Positions 43,073 to 52,394 of a stretch of 64,000 nucleotides of DNA are shown here, in pieces. The notes under the pieces were generated by a model. The model was given only the letters and a program-made list of their open reading frames with translations. It was not told the DNA's origin and searched no databases. Each line of letters starts with the position of its first letter. Positions within the stretch are counted from its first letter, which is position 1. The position numbers and the translations under genes were made by a program. This DNA is from Novosphingobium resinovorum. Lineage in GTDB: Bacteria; Pseudomonadota; Alphaproteobacteria; Sphingomonadales; Sphingomonadaceae. The stretch covers positions 380,579-444,578 of the forward strand of contig NZ_BSFC01000019.1 of NCBI RefSeq assembly GCF_027922145.1, given 5' to 3'.

Positions 43073-44404
43073 TCAGCCCAGCAACCGCCGCGCCGCACGT
43101 TGCAGCAGCGCTTCGTCGTCGCTGACTTCGCCGACCAGCACGATCTCCCCGCCGGGCAGCCGCCGCGCAACGAGCACGGTGAATTCCTCGCCGCTCCCAT
43201 CGAGTTCCGCCAGCGGGCGTGCCTCGATCGCGCGCAGTTCGCTGGCGAGGCGTTCACGGGCATTCGCGGGGACGCTCCCCGCTTCCTCGCGGCGCAGGCG
43301 GCGTTCCTCGCGGACCAGCGCCTTCACGCCGCCGGGCGTCGCCGCGAGATGCGCGGAGAGCGTGCCGACCGCGAGGCCGATCCGTCCGGCATGGGCGATG
43401 ACGGTGGCGAACTCGGTCAGGCGGGTCTTGTCATAGTCGGCGCCGAACACGAGCTTGACCAGCGGCAACAGCGGCGCGCGTTCCTGCGCTTTCAGCCCCG
43501 CATCCTCGATCAGTTCGGCGAGATCTTCCGGGGCATCCCGCGCCGCCAGCGCGAAGTCGTGGGCGCGGCCGATCGCGTCGTAGAGCGCCTGGTGCGAGCG
43601 TTCCTCGCTGCGCCGGGCCAGCAGCGCCAGTTCGCGCGCGGAAGCGAGCCAGTCGGCGAGGCCCATCTCGTGATCGACGAAGGAGGTCGGCTCGACCTCG
43701 AAGGAGAAGCCGGGGCTCGGCAGCTCCATCGGGGTATAGGCATCGATCGCGGGGAGTGAGAAGTCGCCACTGCCGAAATCCGCAGGCCCGTCCGCCCAGT
43801 CGGTCAGCGGTTCGGGTGCACGCAGCATGGCGGGGCGGCTTTCCTCTTCGTCGTCGCTCGACTGGCGGCGGGGAGGCAGCGGCTCGGCGCTCTCCTTCCA
43901 GTTGATGACGCCGTAGATGTAGTCGATCCGCCGCCCGTCGCGCGAAAAGGGCATCAGGATGCCGCGATAGAGCACCGTCATGCCCTGCGGGTTGACGTAC
44001 TCGGCCTCGAACCCGATCGGCGCCTCATTGGCGAGGATCTGCATGTAGTGGTCGGTGATGCGGGAGAGCAGCGAGCCGCTGGGCACATCGGCAAGGCGAC
44101 GGATCGTCCCTTGCGCGTCGCACTCCTGCACCAGCATCGCGCCGACATAGGCGATGGCGGGATCTTCGATCCCGTCCGTGAAATCGAGTAGGACGCTGCG
44201 CGGGCCGAAATCGGGCAAGTTGGCGGGATCGAGATCGGCGATGTCGGGGAAGGTCTTCTCCCCCAGCAGGCTCGCCCAGAAATTGTAGGCCCGCACCTGC
44301 ATGCGGCGCTCGTCGTTGCCCGGCTTGGCGACCGGGGCGGCGGCGGTGACGTCGTCCCCTTCGGAATCGCCTTCACCCGAAAACTCGCCGTGTAAACTGT
44401 CCAT
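43073..44404 (-). CDS. PAS domain-containing protein
   Basis: A 443-residue protein. The N-terminal half carries a PAS-like domain (about 35-170; WASLLGEKTFPDIADLDP to YIYGVINWKES) of the type alphaproteobacteria place in cell-surface or c-di-GMP circuits. The C-terminal half is helical with Glu/Arg/Ala-rich segments and no output domain I can name. It is cytoplasmic, with no signal. It may sense a ligand or partner protein. Confidence 0.72.
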   Translation of the reverse strand: MDSLHGEFSGEGDSEGDDVTAAAPVAKPGNDERRMQVRAYNFWASLLGEKTFPDIADLDPANLPDFGPRSVLLDFTDGIEDPAIAYVGAMLVQECDAQGTIRRLADVPSGSLLSRITDHYMQILANEAPIGFEAEYVNPQGMTVLYRGILMPFSRDGRRIDYIYGVINWKESAEPLPPRRQSSDDEEESRPAMLRAPEPLTDWADGPADFGSGDFSLPAIDAYTPMELPSPGFSFEVEPTSFVDHEMGLADWLASARELALLARRSEERSHQALYDAIGRAHDFALAARDAPEDLAELIEDAGLKAQERAPLLPLVKLVFGADYDKTRLTEFATVIAHAGRIGLAVGTLSAHLAATPGGVKALVREERRLRREEAGSVPANARERLASELRAIEARPLAELDGSGEEFTVLVARRLPGGEIVLVGEVSDDEALLQRAARRLLG

Positions 44405-44496
44405 GTCGAATCCCGACTCGCCCCTGTAGAGGGCCGGTTCTGGCGCAACTTGGTGTAATAAGGATTAAGTTGCGCCCGTGGAGCTTGCCGGAATCA

Positions 44497-45798
44497 TCAG
44501 GCCTGCTTGACGATTCCCTCGCCCGGCTTGGGCAGCGGGGCGAGGATGCGCAGGGCCACGAAGGAGACGATCAGGAAGATCGATCCGGCATGCAGGGCGA
44601 AGGGCAGGTCCTTCCAGTCGGCCAGCATGCCCCAGGTCCACGATCCCAGCGCCATGCCGCCGAAGGTCACCGCCTGGTATATCGACAGGCAGCGGCCGAG
44701 GATCGCGTCCGGGGAACGCAGCTGCACTGCCGTATTCAGCGTGGTGAGGATCATCACCCAGGCCATGCCCGATACGAAGGCGGCGGGCAGGGCGTAGGCG
44801 ATGCGGTCCACCTCGGCGATCAGCGACAGCGAGAACACGAACATCGCCGCGCCCATCGCGAGAATGCCCTCGAGCCCGATCCTGCGGCGGATCGGCCCGG
44901 TCAGCGGGGCGGCGGTGATCGAGCCGATGCCGAACAGGCCGAGCATCAACCCGTAGTCCAGCTCATCGCCATGGATCGGGCCGTTCACCACGGTCGGCAG
45001 CAGCGACTGGTAGGCGGCAAGGCTGAACCCGAGCGCGAAGCAGCGCGCCAGAATGCGGCGTAGCTGCGGGTTGGTGGCGCAGTAACGGATGCCGACGCCC
45101 ACGGCGGGCAGGATCGGGCGGCGCTCGATCTGGCGCGGCGGCGGCTTCCACCACAGCAGCACGCCGATCAGGCCGATGTAGCTTATCGCATTGAAAGCGA
45201 AGGCGAACGATACGTCCCAAATGGAAATCAGCAATCCGCCCAGCGCCGGGCCGACCGAACGGGCGATGTTGAAGGAGATCGAGTTGAGCGCGATCGCCTG
45301 CGGCAGCTCGCGCGGCTCCACCTGCTGGCGCACCGAGGCCTGCCATGCCGGGGAGTTCAGCGCAGTGCCGATGCCGACGCTCAGCGTGAAGGCCAGCAGC
45401 AGGAACGGCGTCAGCATGTGCGCGTAGGCCATCGCCGCCAGCGCGGCCGAGACCACCAGCATCCCCACTTGCGCGGTCAGCATGACGAGGCGGCGGTCAT
45501 AGTTGTCGGCGATGGCGCCCGCGAAGACGCCGAACAGCATGATCGGAACCGTCGCCGATGCCTGCACCAGCGCGACGAGCTGGTGCGAGGCGGTCAGCTC
45601 GGTCATCATCCAGGCGGCCGCAACGCCCTGCAGCGTGCCGCCGAGGTTCGAGAACAAGTTGGCGGTCCAGATCGCGCGGAACACCGGATAGCGAAAAGGC
45701 GAGAACGCGCCCGTCGGCGGAGGCGGCACGAGGTCCGCCGTTGCCACCTCGACCGTCTTTTCGACGGCCTCCTCGATCCTGTCCTCTTCCCGTCTCAC
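44497..45798 (-). CDS. MFS transporter (EntS/DUF894-like)
   Basis: A 433-residue transporter with twelve predicted helices. A cytoplasmic lead of 32 residues precedes FRYPVFRAIWTANLFSNLGG; the MFS loop motif appears as GAIADNYDRRLVM. The closest pattern is the EntS-type exporter group, which moves siderophores and other small molecules; the substrate is unknown. It starts with GTG at 45,798. Confidence 0.87.
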   Translation of the reverse strand: MRREEDRIEEAVEKTVEVATADLVPPPPTGAFSPFRYPVFRAIWTANLFSNLGGTLQGVAAAWMMTELTASHQLVALVQASATVPIMLFGVFAGAIADNYDRRLVMLTAQVGMLVVSAALAAMAYAHMLTPFLLLAFTLSVGIGTALNSPAWQASVRQQVEPRELPQAIALNSISFNIARSVGPALGGLLISIWDVSFAFAFNAISYIGLIGVLLWWKPPPRQIERRPILPAVGVGIRYCATNPQLRRILARCFALGFSLAAYQSLLPTVVNGPIHGDELDYGLMLGLFGIGSITAAPLTGPIRRRIGLEGILAMGAAMFVFSLSLIAEVDRIAYALPAAFVSGMAWVMILTTLNTAVQLRSPDAILGRCLSIYQAVTFGGMALGSWTWGMLADWKDLPFALHAGSIFLIVSFVALRILAPLPKPGEGIVKQA

Positions 45799-45838
45799 AC
45801 TTCAGGCGTAAGGCGCGGCGGTGGCGGGGGCAAGTCGG

Positions 45839-46294
45839 TCAGAGCAGATATCGCATCCGGATCGCCAGGCGGACAGGTTCCCCCGCGACATCGAACGCGG
45901 CCTGCGCGAACTTCGGCGGTCCCATGCGCACCGGCGCGTCGCGTGAAAAGCCGTAGCCTTCGCGCGGGATCATCAGCCGGGTGTCGAGCTTGCCGTTGCC
46001 GTTCTCGTCGTGAATCAGCGACACTGCATAGCGGCCCTGCGGCACCGCGCCGAAGTCCAAATGGAGGTCGCTTGCCGCCGGGACCGTCAGCTTGCGGGCC
46101 TGCGGGTCCTTCTCGCAATCGGGAAAAGCATCGGGCCGCGTCGTCAGGCAGGCCAGCACCTGCCCCTTTGCCGAGCGCATGTCCGTCACCGAAACCGACA
46201 CGTCCGTGTTCTGCGGCGCCGTCGCCCCGGCCAGCAATACGACCAGGCTTAGGGCCGCGAGAACGCCTGTGACAGTCCGGCATCGGTGCCGCAC
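45839..46294 (-). CDS. DUF2141 family secreted protein
   Basis: A 151-residue protein. A basic lead (RHRCRTVTG) and a hydrophobic run to ATA form a signal peptide; the mature part has VSVTDMRSAKGQVLACLTT, VPQGRYAVSLIHDENGNGKL and GFSRDAPVRMGPPKF, which is the DUF2141 pattern. Function unknown. I chose GTG 46,294, overlapping the desaturase gene by 46 bp; ATG 46,333 would put 13 more residues before the signal. Confidence 0.8.
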   Translation of the reverse strand: MRHRCRTVTGVLAALSLVVLLAGATAPQNTDVSVSVTDMRSAKGQVLACLTTRPDAFPDCEKDPQARKLTVPAASDLHLDFGAVPQGRYAVSLIHDENGNGKLDTRLMIPREGYGFSRDAPVRMGPPKFAQAAFDVAGEPVRLAIRMRYLL

Positions 46295-46989
46295 AGATGG
46301 TCCCAGTGGCGGAAATAGAGGCCGTAGTTGCATCGATAGCTTTCATGGTGCCGTTGGTGATGGCTGGCGGTAATGAGCCAGCGCCCGAGCGGCGAATGAA
46401 CGAGGGCACGGGGAAACATCTCCCAGCCCATGTGATTGGTGATCCCCATCACCGTCATGATCGTCAGCACCACGCCCAGCGCGCCGACGTGGATCGGCAC
46501 GAGCAGCACCAGTGCCGGGATCACCACGGCCCCGGTCAATGCCTCGACGGGATGGAAGCTCATCGCCGCCCATGCCGTCGGCGGGCGGCTGGCGTGATGG
46601 ACGGCATGGGCGATGCGGAATACCCGTGGCCGGTGCATCCAGCGATGGGTCCAATAGAACCACGTGTCGTGGAGCAAAAGGTAGACGAGCACCGAAACCG
46701 GCAGCCACCAGAGCGGCCGGTCGTGCACATCGGTATAGATGCGCGTCCAGCCATGCTCGCGCCAGCCCCATGCGACGACGCCTGAGGGAATGCCGTAGAT
46801 CGCGGCCGAGGCGAGCGACCATGCGATCTCGCCGCGGATCTGGCGGTCCAAGCCCTTGTAATGGCCGGGCCGCACTCGCGCAGTGATCCAGGCGAACAGG
46901 CCGGACGTGAGGAGATAACGGACGCCCACGATTGCCGTCATGGCAAAGGCGGAAACAAGCACCGCAACAAGGGGAGCGTCGAGCGCCAT
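46249..46989 (-). CDS. Sterol desaturase / fatty acid hydroxylase family protein
   Basis: A 246-residue membrane di-iron enzyme. Three His clusters: HDTWFYWTHRWMH, HAVHH and SHHQRHHESY. The family hydroxylates or desaturates lipids such as carotenoids and sterols; in sphingomonads carotenoid hydroxylation is one option, but nothing here decides it. It is followed by the overlapping DUF2141 gene, a frequent pairing. ATG 46,989 fits the hydrophobic start. Confidence 0.85.
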   Translation of the reverse strand: MALDAPLVAVLVSAFAMTAIVGVRYLLTSGLFAWITARVRPGHYKGLDRQIRGEIAWSLASAAIYGIPSGVVAWGWREHGWTRIYTDVHDRPLWWLPVSVLVYLLLHDTWFYWTHRWMHRPRVFRIAHAVHHASRPPTAWAAMSFHPVEALTGAVVIPALVLLVPIHVGALGVVLTIMTVMGITNHMGWEMFPRALVHSPLGRWLITASHHQRHHESYRCNYGLYFRHWDHLCGTDAGLSQAFSRP

Positions 46990-47039
46990 GGGCGCGGGGA
47001 GTATGCCCTCAGGAGGGGAAGGGGAAGATAAAAAGAGGA

Positions 47040-47187
47040 AACCCGGGGCCAAAGGCCCCAGACCCCCATACTGCCGTGGTCACGCGCGCAGCTTCGCGGT
47101 GCTGCCCATTGCAGGGAGCGCGCTAGGTAGCTGCGCGAACAACGACGACAGTAACGGGGTCTGGGGCAATGGCCCCAGATTCCCTTT
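47040..47187. repeat. Repeat family F, full inverted element
   Basis: The left arm CCGGGGCCAAAGGCCCCAGA then CCCCCATACTGCCGTGGTC, and the right arm GACAGTAACGGGGTCTGGGG then CAATGGCCCCAG, enclose a GC-rich middle. Single arms lie at 3,780 and 38,326. Confidence 0.8.
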
Positions 47188-47195
47188 ATTTCATC

Positions 47196-48626
47196 TTACC
47201 CTGCGCGCTTCACCGCACCCTTGTGCGCGCCCAGCCCCTTGGGGCCGCGCGGACGGAAGCGACGCTTGCGCTCGCCTTCGCCTTCGCCGCCTTCACGACG
47301 CTCGCCTTGCGGACGGTCACTGCGCTGGCCATCGCGGCGCGGCTGGCCGCCACGGCCGCCGCCGTTGCCGCCGCGCTGTCCGCCGCCGCCCTGGCGGCGC
47401 TCGCCCTGCGGCTGCTCCACCTTGCGCGAGGGTGCGGGCAGGCGTGCGGCCTGGTTCTGGAAGTCTTCCGGCAGCGCCAGCGGGTCGAGCTTCACGCGGG
47501 TCAGGCGCTCGATGTCGCGGATGTATGGCTTTTCGTCCGGCGCGACATAGCTGATCGCGACGCCGGTGGCGCCGGCGCGCGCGGTGCGGCCGATGCGGTG
47601 GACATACTGTTCCGCGACGTTCGGGATCTCGAAGTTATAGACGTGCGAAACGCCCGAGACGTCGATGCCGCGCGCGGCGATGTCGGTGGCGACGAGGACG
47701 CGCACGGTGCCCTGGCGGAAGCCGCCGAGGGCGGCGGTGCGCTGGGCCTGGCTCTTGTTGCCGTGGATCGCGGCGGCCGGGATGCCGGCGGCGACGAGGT
47801 GGCGCACGACGCGGTCGGCGCCGTGCTTGGTGCGGGTGAACACCAGAGCGCGGTCGATGGCGCCGTGCGATGCCTTCTCCTCGGCGTCAGGCGCAAGGCC
47901 CGCGCGCAGCGAGAGGGTCAGCAGCGCCTGCTTCTCGGCCTGGTTGATGTGGGTGGCGAACTGTTCGACGCGCTCGGCGGTGGTCGACTGCGGCGCCACT
48001 TCGACCTTGACCGGGTCGTTGATGAACTGGCGGCCGAGGTCGGCGATCGCCTGCGGCATGGTGGCCGAGAAGAACAGGCTCTGGCGCGTCTTGGGCAGCA
48101 GCGCGGCGACGCGCTTGAGCGGGACGATGAAGCCCAGGTCCATCATCTGGTCGGCTTCGTCGAGGACGAAGATCTCGACGTGGCGCAGCGTCAGCGCGCG
48201 CTGGTCGATCAGGTCGAGTAGGCGGCCGGGGGTGGCGACGAGGATGTCGACGCCGCGCTCCAGCGCGCGGGCCTGCTTGCCCACGGGCACGCCGCCGAAG
48301 ATGCACTGGACCGTCAGGTTCAGGAACTTCGCGTAGCCGCGCATGTTCTCGGCGATCTGCGCGGCGAGTTCGCGGGTGGGCGAGAGCACCAGCATGCGGC
48401 AGCCGGCGTTCTGGCGCGGCTTGGGGTCCTGCGCGAGGCGGTGGAGCGAAGGCAGCGAGAACGCGGCGGTCTTGCCGGTGCCGGTCTGCGCTATGCCGAG
48501 GAGGTCACGGCCTTCGAGCAGCGAGGGGATCGCCTTGCGCTGGATAGGCGAGGGATCGGTGTAACCCTTGACGGCGAGCGCGCGGAGGATCGGCTCGGCG
48601 AGGCCAAGTTCGGAGAAATAGGACAT
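47196..48626 (-). CDS. DEAD-box ATP-dependent RNA helicase (RhlE-like)
   Basis: A 476-residue helicase. Q motif region DPSPIQRKAIPSLLEGRD, Walker A AQTGTGKTAAF, DEAD box VLDEADQMMD, SATMP, then VLVATDIAARGIDV and HRIGRTARAG. The C-terminal 90 residues are Arg/Gly-rich and disordered, typical of RNA-binding tails. It likely acts in ribosome assembly or RNA decay. The 5' leader can form a stem that covers the ribosome binding site. Confidence 0.95.
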   Translation of the reverse strand: MSYFSELGLAEPILRALAVKGYTDPSPIQRKAIPSLLEGRDLLGIAQTGTGKTAAFSLPSLHRLAQDPKPRQNAGCRMLVLSPTRELAAQIAENMRGYAKFLNLTVQCIFGGVPVGKQARALERGVDILVATPGRLLDLIDQRALTLRHVEIFVLDEADQMMDLGFIVPLKRVAALLPKTRQSLFFSATMPQAIADLGRQFINDPVKVEVAPQSTTAERVEQFATHINQAEKQALLTLSLRAGLAPDAEEKASHGAIDRALVFTRTKHGADRVVRHLVAAGIPAAAIHGNKSQAQRTAALGGFRQGTVRVLVATDIAARGIDVSGVSHVYNFEIPNVAEQYVHRIGRTARAGATGVAISYVAPDEKPYIRDIERLTRVKLDPLALPEDFQNQAARLPAPSRKVEQPQGERRQGGGGQRGGNGGGRGGQPRRDGQRSDRPQGERREGGEGEGERKRRFRPRGPKGLGAHKGAVKRAG

Positions 48627-48633
48627 GCGTCAC

Positions 48634-48667
48634 TTTCAAAAGTGCGGGGCGCGCAAGGCTTTTGAAA
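48634..48667 (-). promoter_or_regulatory. Helicase mRNA leader stem-loop
   Basis: A perfect 9-bp inverted repeat (TTTCAAAAG and CTTTTGAAA, 16-nt loop) lies 8 bp upstream of the helicase ATG. In the transcript the right half covers the GAAAG ribosome binding site, so it could act as a temperature or helicase-sensitive switch. Confidence 0.4.
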
Positions 48668-48928
48668 AAAAGGCGCGCGCACAGCGAGGTGTCGTTGCGG
48701 CGACCCTGCGTGAGGAAGGAAGCTAGTTGGTCGCAACCGCCAGTCCGGGCCGGTCTTGGCTGGATGCCGCGACCTCACGCTGCTCTCGGATTGCGGCGGG
48801 GCGGACCCCGCACGCCGGTTGCTGGCGGGTCACTTAGTGTGAATTACGGCAAAGCGCAAGAAAATTGCGGATAAGTTGCAGAAGTGCCCACTCGCTGCGA
48901 AAATCGAGGCGGTGCAGTTGAGCCCTCT

Positions 48929-49005
48929 TCGTCATTGCGAGCGCAGCGAAGCAATCCAGGGCAGTGTAGAGCCGCCCTGGATTGCTTCGCTGCGCTCGCA
49001 ATGAC
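48929..49005. repeat. Palindromic repeat family A, copy 8 (last)
   Basis: Subtype C/G. This is the last copy I found; none lies beyond the tRNA gene. The rest of 48,627-49,043 has no gene. Confidence 0.9.
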
Positions 49006-49043
49006 GTGCCAAGGGCAAGTTTTGTTCCAGCTTAGCTTCGGCC

Positions 49044-49544
49044 TCAACCACCTTCATTCCCCCACTGCAGCGTATGTGGATCGCCCAGCGTCACCAGCCG
49101 CCGCAGCGAGGCACGCGCCAGCCGCTCGGTCTCCACCTTGCGCCGGGCGGCGGCAAGCTGGCGCAGGGGAGCGGGGCGCAGGATTTCCGCGTCGTAGCCA
49201 TCGGCCACGATCACCCCGCAACTGTCGGGCAGGAACGCCTCGCTCTCCAGCGGGCTGCGGTCCAGCAAAGGAGAGAGCCCCCAGTAGAACCGGTCGCAGT
49301 AGTCGAGATAGTCGGTCCACTTGCCGTCGCCGAGCAGGTCCGCGCGCGCCACCTTGATCTCGACGATGATGACGTGCCCCTTGGCGTCGATCCCCATGAG
49401 ATCGGCCCGCCGTCCGCAGCGCAGCGGCATTTCCGGCATGCACCAGATGCCGTTGCGGGCGAACAGCCGGGCGATCCCGCGAGCCACGTCCACGGCGGTA
49501 TGCCCATGCGAAGGGGCGAGGGAGAGCGAATCAGCTTCGGCCAT
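49044..49544 (-). CDS. mmcB: MmcB family DNA repair protein
   Basis: A 166-residue PD-(D/E)XK-like protein. Core text: [40 protein letters not shown] (Asp ... Glu-x-Lys), then [14 protein letters not shown]. In Caulobacter MmcB is SOS-induced and acts against mitomycin C damage. An SOS promoter sits directly upstream (see next entry). The ATG at 49,544 is chosen because the predicted -10 box covers the earlier ATGs at 49,556 and 49,553. Confidence 0.88.
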   Translation of the reverse strand: MAEADSLSLAPSHGHTAVDVARGIARLFARNGIWCMPEMPLRCGRRADLMGIDAKGHVIIVEIKVARADLLGDGKWTDYLDYCDRFYWGLSPLLDRSPLESEAFLPDSCGVIVADGYDAEILRPAPLRQLAAARRKVETERLARASLRRLVTLGDPHTLQWGNEGG

Positions 49545-49551
49545 GATCGCC

Positions 49552-49579
49552 ATCATAGGAACATATCGAGAACTGACAA
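49552..49579 (-). promoter_or_regulatory. SOS promoter of mmcB with LexA box
   Basis: On the minus strand: TTGTCA (-35, 49,574-49,579), 16-bp spacer, TATGAT (-10, 49,552-49,557). The spacer holds GTTCTCGATATGTTC (49,559-49,573), a perfect alphaproteobacterial LexA box (GTTC-N7-GTTC). Predicted transcription starts about 1 nt before the mmcB ATG, so the mRNA may be leaderless. Confidence 0.82.
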
Positions 49580-49635
49580 GTCATCGCATTTGGCGCTGGC
49601 AAGCCCCGCTTGCGTCTGCTAACCGCGCTGGCACT

Positions 49636-49712
<77 letters not shown>

Positions 49713-49823
49713 TTAAATCTCCACTAAGGTGTTGAGATATAATGGAATTATTGGAACGGCCCAGGATGCGTTCCCACATTATGTCCCTCACTTCAGCGTG
49801 ATAGACGCCTTGGGTGGGGCAAC

Positions 49824-50744
49824 TCACTCAATTATGCGGACGCTATCGACGAGATCGATTTTGGAGATTTTGAGTGACCGACCCTGTGGTTGGTAGCTGA
49901 TGCGCAGCGACCATTGATCGGTGTCGATGTTGTAGCCTGCCGGATCCTTCGGTAGCGAGATCTCCATGCAATGAGGGGTCTTCTCATCGACGCAACTCCT
50001 CACGTCCACGATGGTCCTCGGGTCAATGCTCGAGAGGGTCTTTCGAGCGTCCGATGCGCACCTTGGGCCCGGTCCTTGCCAATCCGGCGGATAGGGCATG
50101 CACTGAAGCGAGAAGGGCAACCTGCCACCATGCCGGGCATACGCCACCGCCTGATCTGCAAGTTGAGCAGCCAAGTAGGCTTGCTTTCGGTCCTCCGCCC
50201 AGAACCACCATCCAACGTCACGGCGCGAGGCGCAAGCAGCATTCAAGCGTCCCTCATAGCCCGTTGGCCATGAGCCAGGGAAAGGCGAGACACTACCCGT
50301 GACGCCATAAAGCGTATCGCTCCAGCCTTGTTGGATGACCTTGGGAACTCCTTTGGCCAGATCCTGGACGACATCAAATGGCCGGACTTCGCAAATACCC
50401 GGATTTGTCCCGGCACGGGGTGCTGGAAAGAAGCGATGCGCTTCTTCGTCACGGAAGACGCTGAAGGTCCGCCGGTACGCGACAAACTCTGCCACTCGAC
50501 CGCCCGTGAGTTTATCTGCGATGCGTTGCAGCTGCGCGCCTTCATAGGCCACCTTTTCGCCTTCCGGCAGTGGCGGCATAACCCCGTATGGGCTACCCGT
50601 AAGCACTGAACGATTATTCAGGGAGCCGGCAGGGGAGGTGTAAGGCTCTTGTCCGCACGAGGCGAGCAATGCGACGCCGGGCAAGATCAGGAGGGCGCGC
50701 AAGGTGTGAGACAGCGGGCCTTGTCCTGGCGCAGGCTTCATCAT
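49824..50744 (-). CDS. Lipoprotein of unknown function
   Basis: A 306-residue protein. The leader [14 protein letters not shown] ends in a lipobox. The mature part has several aromatic-rich stretches ([20 protein letters not shown]) and about six Cys (ICEVR, ACASR, LQCMPY, RCASD, SCVDEK, HCMEI), likely disulfide-bonded. Family not recognised. ATG 50,744 follows GGGAGAG. It is the first gene after the tRNA and has no clear partner. Confidence 0.72.
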   Translation of the reverse strand: MMKPAPGQGPLSHTLRALLILPGVALLASCGQEPYTSPAGSLNNRSVLTGSPYGVMPPLPEGEKVAYEGAQLQRIADKLTGGRVAEFVAYRRTFSVFRDEEAHRFFPAPRAGTNPGICEVRPFDVVQDLAKGVPKVIQQGWSDTLYGVTGSVSPFPGSWPTGYEGRLNAACASRRDVGWWFWAEDRKQAYLAAQLADQAVAYARHGGRLPFSLQCMPYPPDWQGPGPRCASDARKTLSSIDPRTIVDVRSCVDEKTPHCMEISLPKDPAGYNIDTDQWSLRISYQPQGRSLKISKIDLVDSVRIIE

Positions 50745-50841
50745 CTCTCCCAAGGATTTTGGTAGGCGACCATATCGCCAGAACTCTGCGTAGTCGGCTA
50801 CCCCCGCAGCCGTGAGCCGCGAGGGTAGGAAAGCATCGGAC

Positions 50842-51498
50842 TTACTTGGTGACCGAGGCCGTAGTCAGCACCGCAGGGGCAGGCGCCACGGCCGGAACCG
50901 CTGCGGGCACCGAGATGACCTGCGGCTGCACGGCCTGAAACGCGAGATCCTCGTCGAGGAAGCCCTTCACAGCCGATCCGCTGGCGATGAACGCGCTGGT
51001 GCCGGTGGTGAGAAAGCCTGCGATCGGAACGAGTGCGATGGCTGCCACGACGCCGCCCGTGCCGGTGACGCCCTTGTCATCGAAGGTGCCGGACAGACGC
51101 ACATTGCGACCGTTGAGATTGAGCGAGACGACACGCGCGCCGATGTAACCGGACTTGCCCCACATACCCTTGTTGCGAACTTCGGTAATCTCGCCGATCG
51201 CGGGCGTACCGGACGGGATCACGACGACGCCGTTCTGCGTGATGTTCTCGGCGACCTCCATCTGGAAGCGCTGGCCCACCCGCAGCTTCTTCTTCTTGGT
51301 CGTCAGTTCCTCACGCGTGACGAGAGCGACGGCGAGGCCGGCGCGCATGATGTCAGGCCGTGCTGCGGGCAGGATGGTCGCGGCGGATGCGACGACGGCG
51401 GTCTGAACTGGAGCGACAGGAGCAGCAGTGGTCTGCGCGGCGACAGGATGCGTGATCAGCGCCGCGCAAGGCAGCGCGAGCTTGTAGATAGTCCTCAT
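50842..51498 (-). CDS. Exported protein of unknown function
   Basis: A 218-residue protein. Signal peptide YKLALPCAALITHPVAAQ, an Ala/Val/Pro-rich lead, then a beta-rich domain with LRVGQRFQMEVAENITQNGV, VVIPSGTPAIGEITEV and VVSLNLNGRNVRLSGTFDD, as in bacterial-conjugation TrbI/TraB-like and general exported proteins with one beta-barrel domain. Then come a hydrophobic Gly-rich stretch and a Pro/Ala/Val tail. Family uncertain. GGGGGAATACC precedes the ATG. Confidence 0.7.
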   Translation of the reverse strand: MRTIYKLALPCAALITHPVAAQTTAAPVAPVQTAVVASAATILPAARPDIMRAGLAVALVTREELTTKKKKLRVGQRFQMEVAENITQNGVVVIPSGTPAIGEITEVRNKGMWGKSGYIGARVVSLNLNGRNVRLSGTFDDKGVTGTGGVVAAIALVPIAGFLTTGTSAFIASGSAVKGFLDEDLAFQAVQPQVISVPAAVPAVAPAPAVLTTASVTK

Positions 51499-51930
51499 GG
51501 TATTCCCCCGTTTGCAGCGAATCATTCGCATGCGCGCCGGAAATACTTCGGAACCGGTTGATCGAAAATAAATAGGTAAGTCTGGATTGCAAAAATTTAA
51601 TAGTGGCGGTCGCCCAGCGATGGGTCAGAACTCAAGCGGCTGCGGAGCTATTCTCTGAACGCTATTGTTCGCCGATCACTTTATCCGCCCTCAAAGCGGG
51701 CGGGACGGCTTGCAGGAGCGGCCACGCCCGCCGGAATGGCAAGTGGGATGGCCGTCACGACATCGGTCGGTGCCAGCCCCGTATTATGTATGAGGATGTT
51801 TGGAAGAGGTTGGCCCAACCGGCAATCGGTGGTGGAAGCGCGGCCGGGCCCAGGATCGCATGCTTTTATGTTTTGCCGAATGAACTCGGGAATGGTCGAA
51901 CAAGTTCCGAGAATTCTTGGCGGCGAGTAA
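51499..51930. other. Intergenic stretch without a supported gene
   Basis: An AT-richer patch (51,540-51,605) probably carries the promoter for the exported protein. A 160-codon open frame on the plus strand (51,603-52,085) has no domain, no ribosome binding site and overlaps a better gene, so I do not call it. Confidence 0.5.
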
Positions 51931-52230
51931 TCAGGCTACGATGGTCGCAGCCACCCGGTGGCGAAAAGGCTGGTGCGGGGTTCCGGCTCTGCGAAGGTCA
52001 CGGAAGGCGCCGCCAGCCAGATCAGGCAGGATTGCCTCTACCGTGGCAGCTTCTTCGAGGGAGCGAACATCCACGAACAGGTTGAAGTGCCCATCAAAGC
52101 AGACGCTGACTACAGCTGATGGCGGGCAAGCCGCATGCACTAAGGAATGGAGAGCTTCAATCTCCGCGCAGAGCGAGCGGCTATAGCCAGCAGTGTCCGG
52201 AAAAGCATGGATGTTGCTGATTGCGTTCAT
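51931..52230 (-). CDS. Hypothetical protein
   Basis: A 99-residue protein starting MNAISNIHAFPDTAGYSRSL. It has an amphipathic helix (CAEIEALHSLVHAAC) and a beta pair (VVSVCFDGHFNLFVDVRSLE). No family recognised. GAGG precedes the ATG. It is the best frame on either strand here. Confidence 0.5.
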   Translation of the reverse strand: MNAISNIHAFPDTAGYSRSLCAEIEALHSLVHAACPPSAVVSVCFDGHFNLFVDVRSLEEAATVEAILPDLAGGAFRDLRRAGTPHQPFRHRVAATIVA

Positions 52231-52394
52231 GGTTACCTCGATAGGTTTCACATGAGAAACGCATCATCCCCTTTTTCGATCCATCTCTAGAAAAAAACGC
52301 TTCATCGCAAATCGGGTTATCCTGCGTCAGTGGGCCTTCGGTGTGGGCCGGGCCTGCGGATTCCGGGATTATCGCGCGCACCAGCCCGGCAACG

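Noticed and set aside
51603-52085. 160-codon plus-strand frame
   Set aside because: No ribosome binding site, low-complexity composition, and it overlaps the better minus-strand gene at 51,931.
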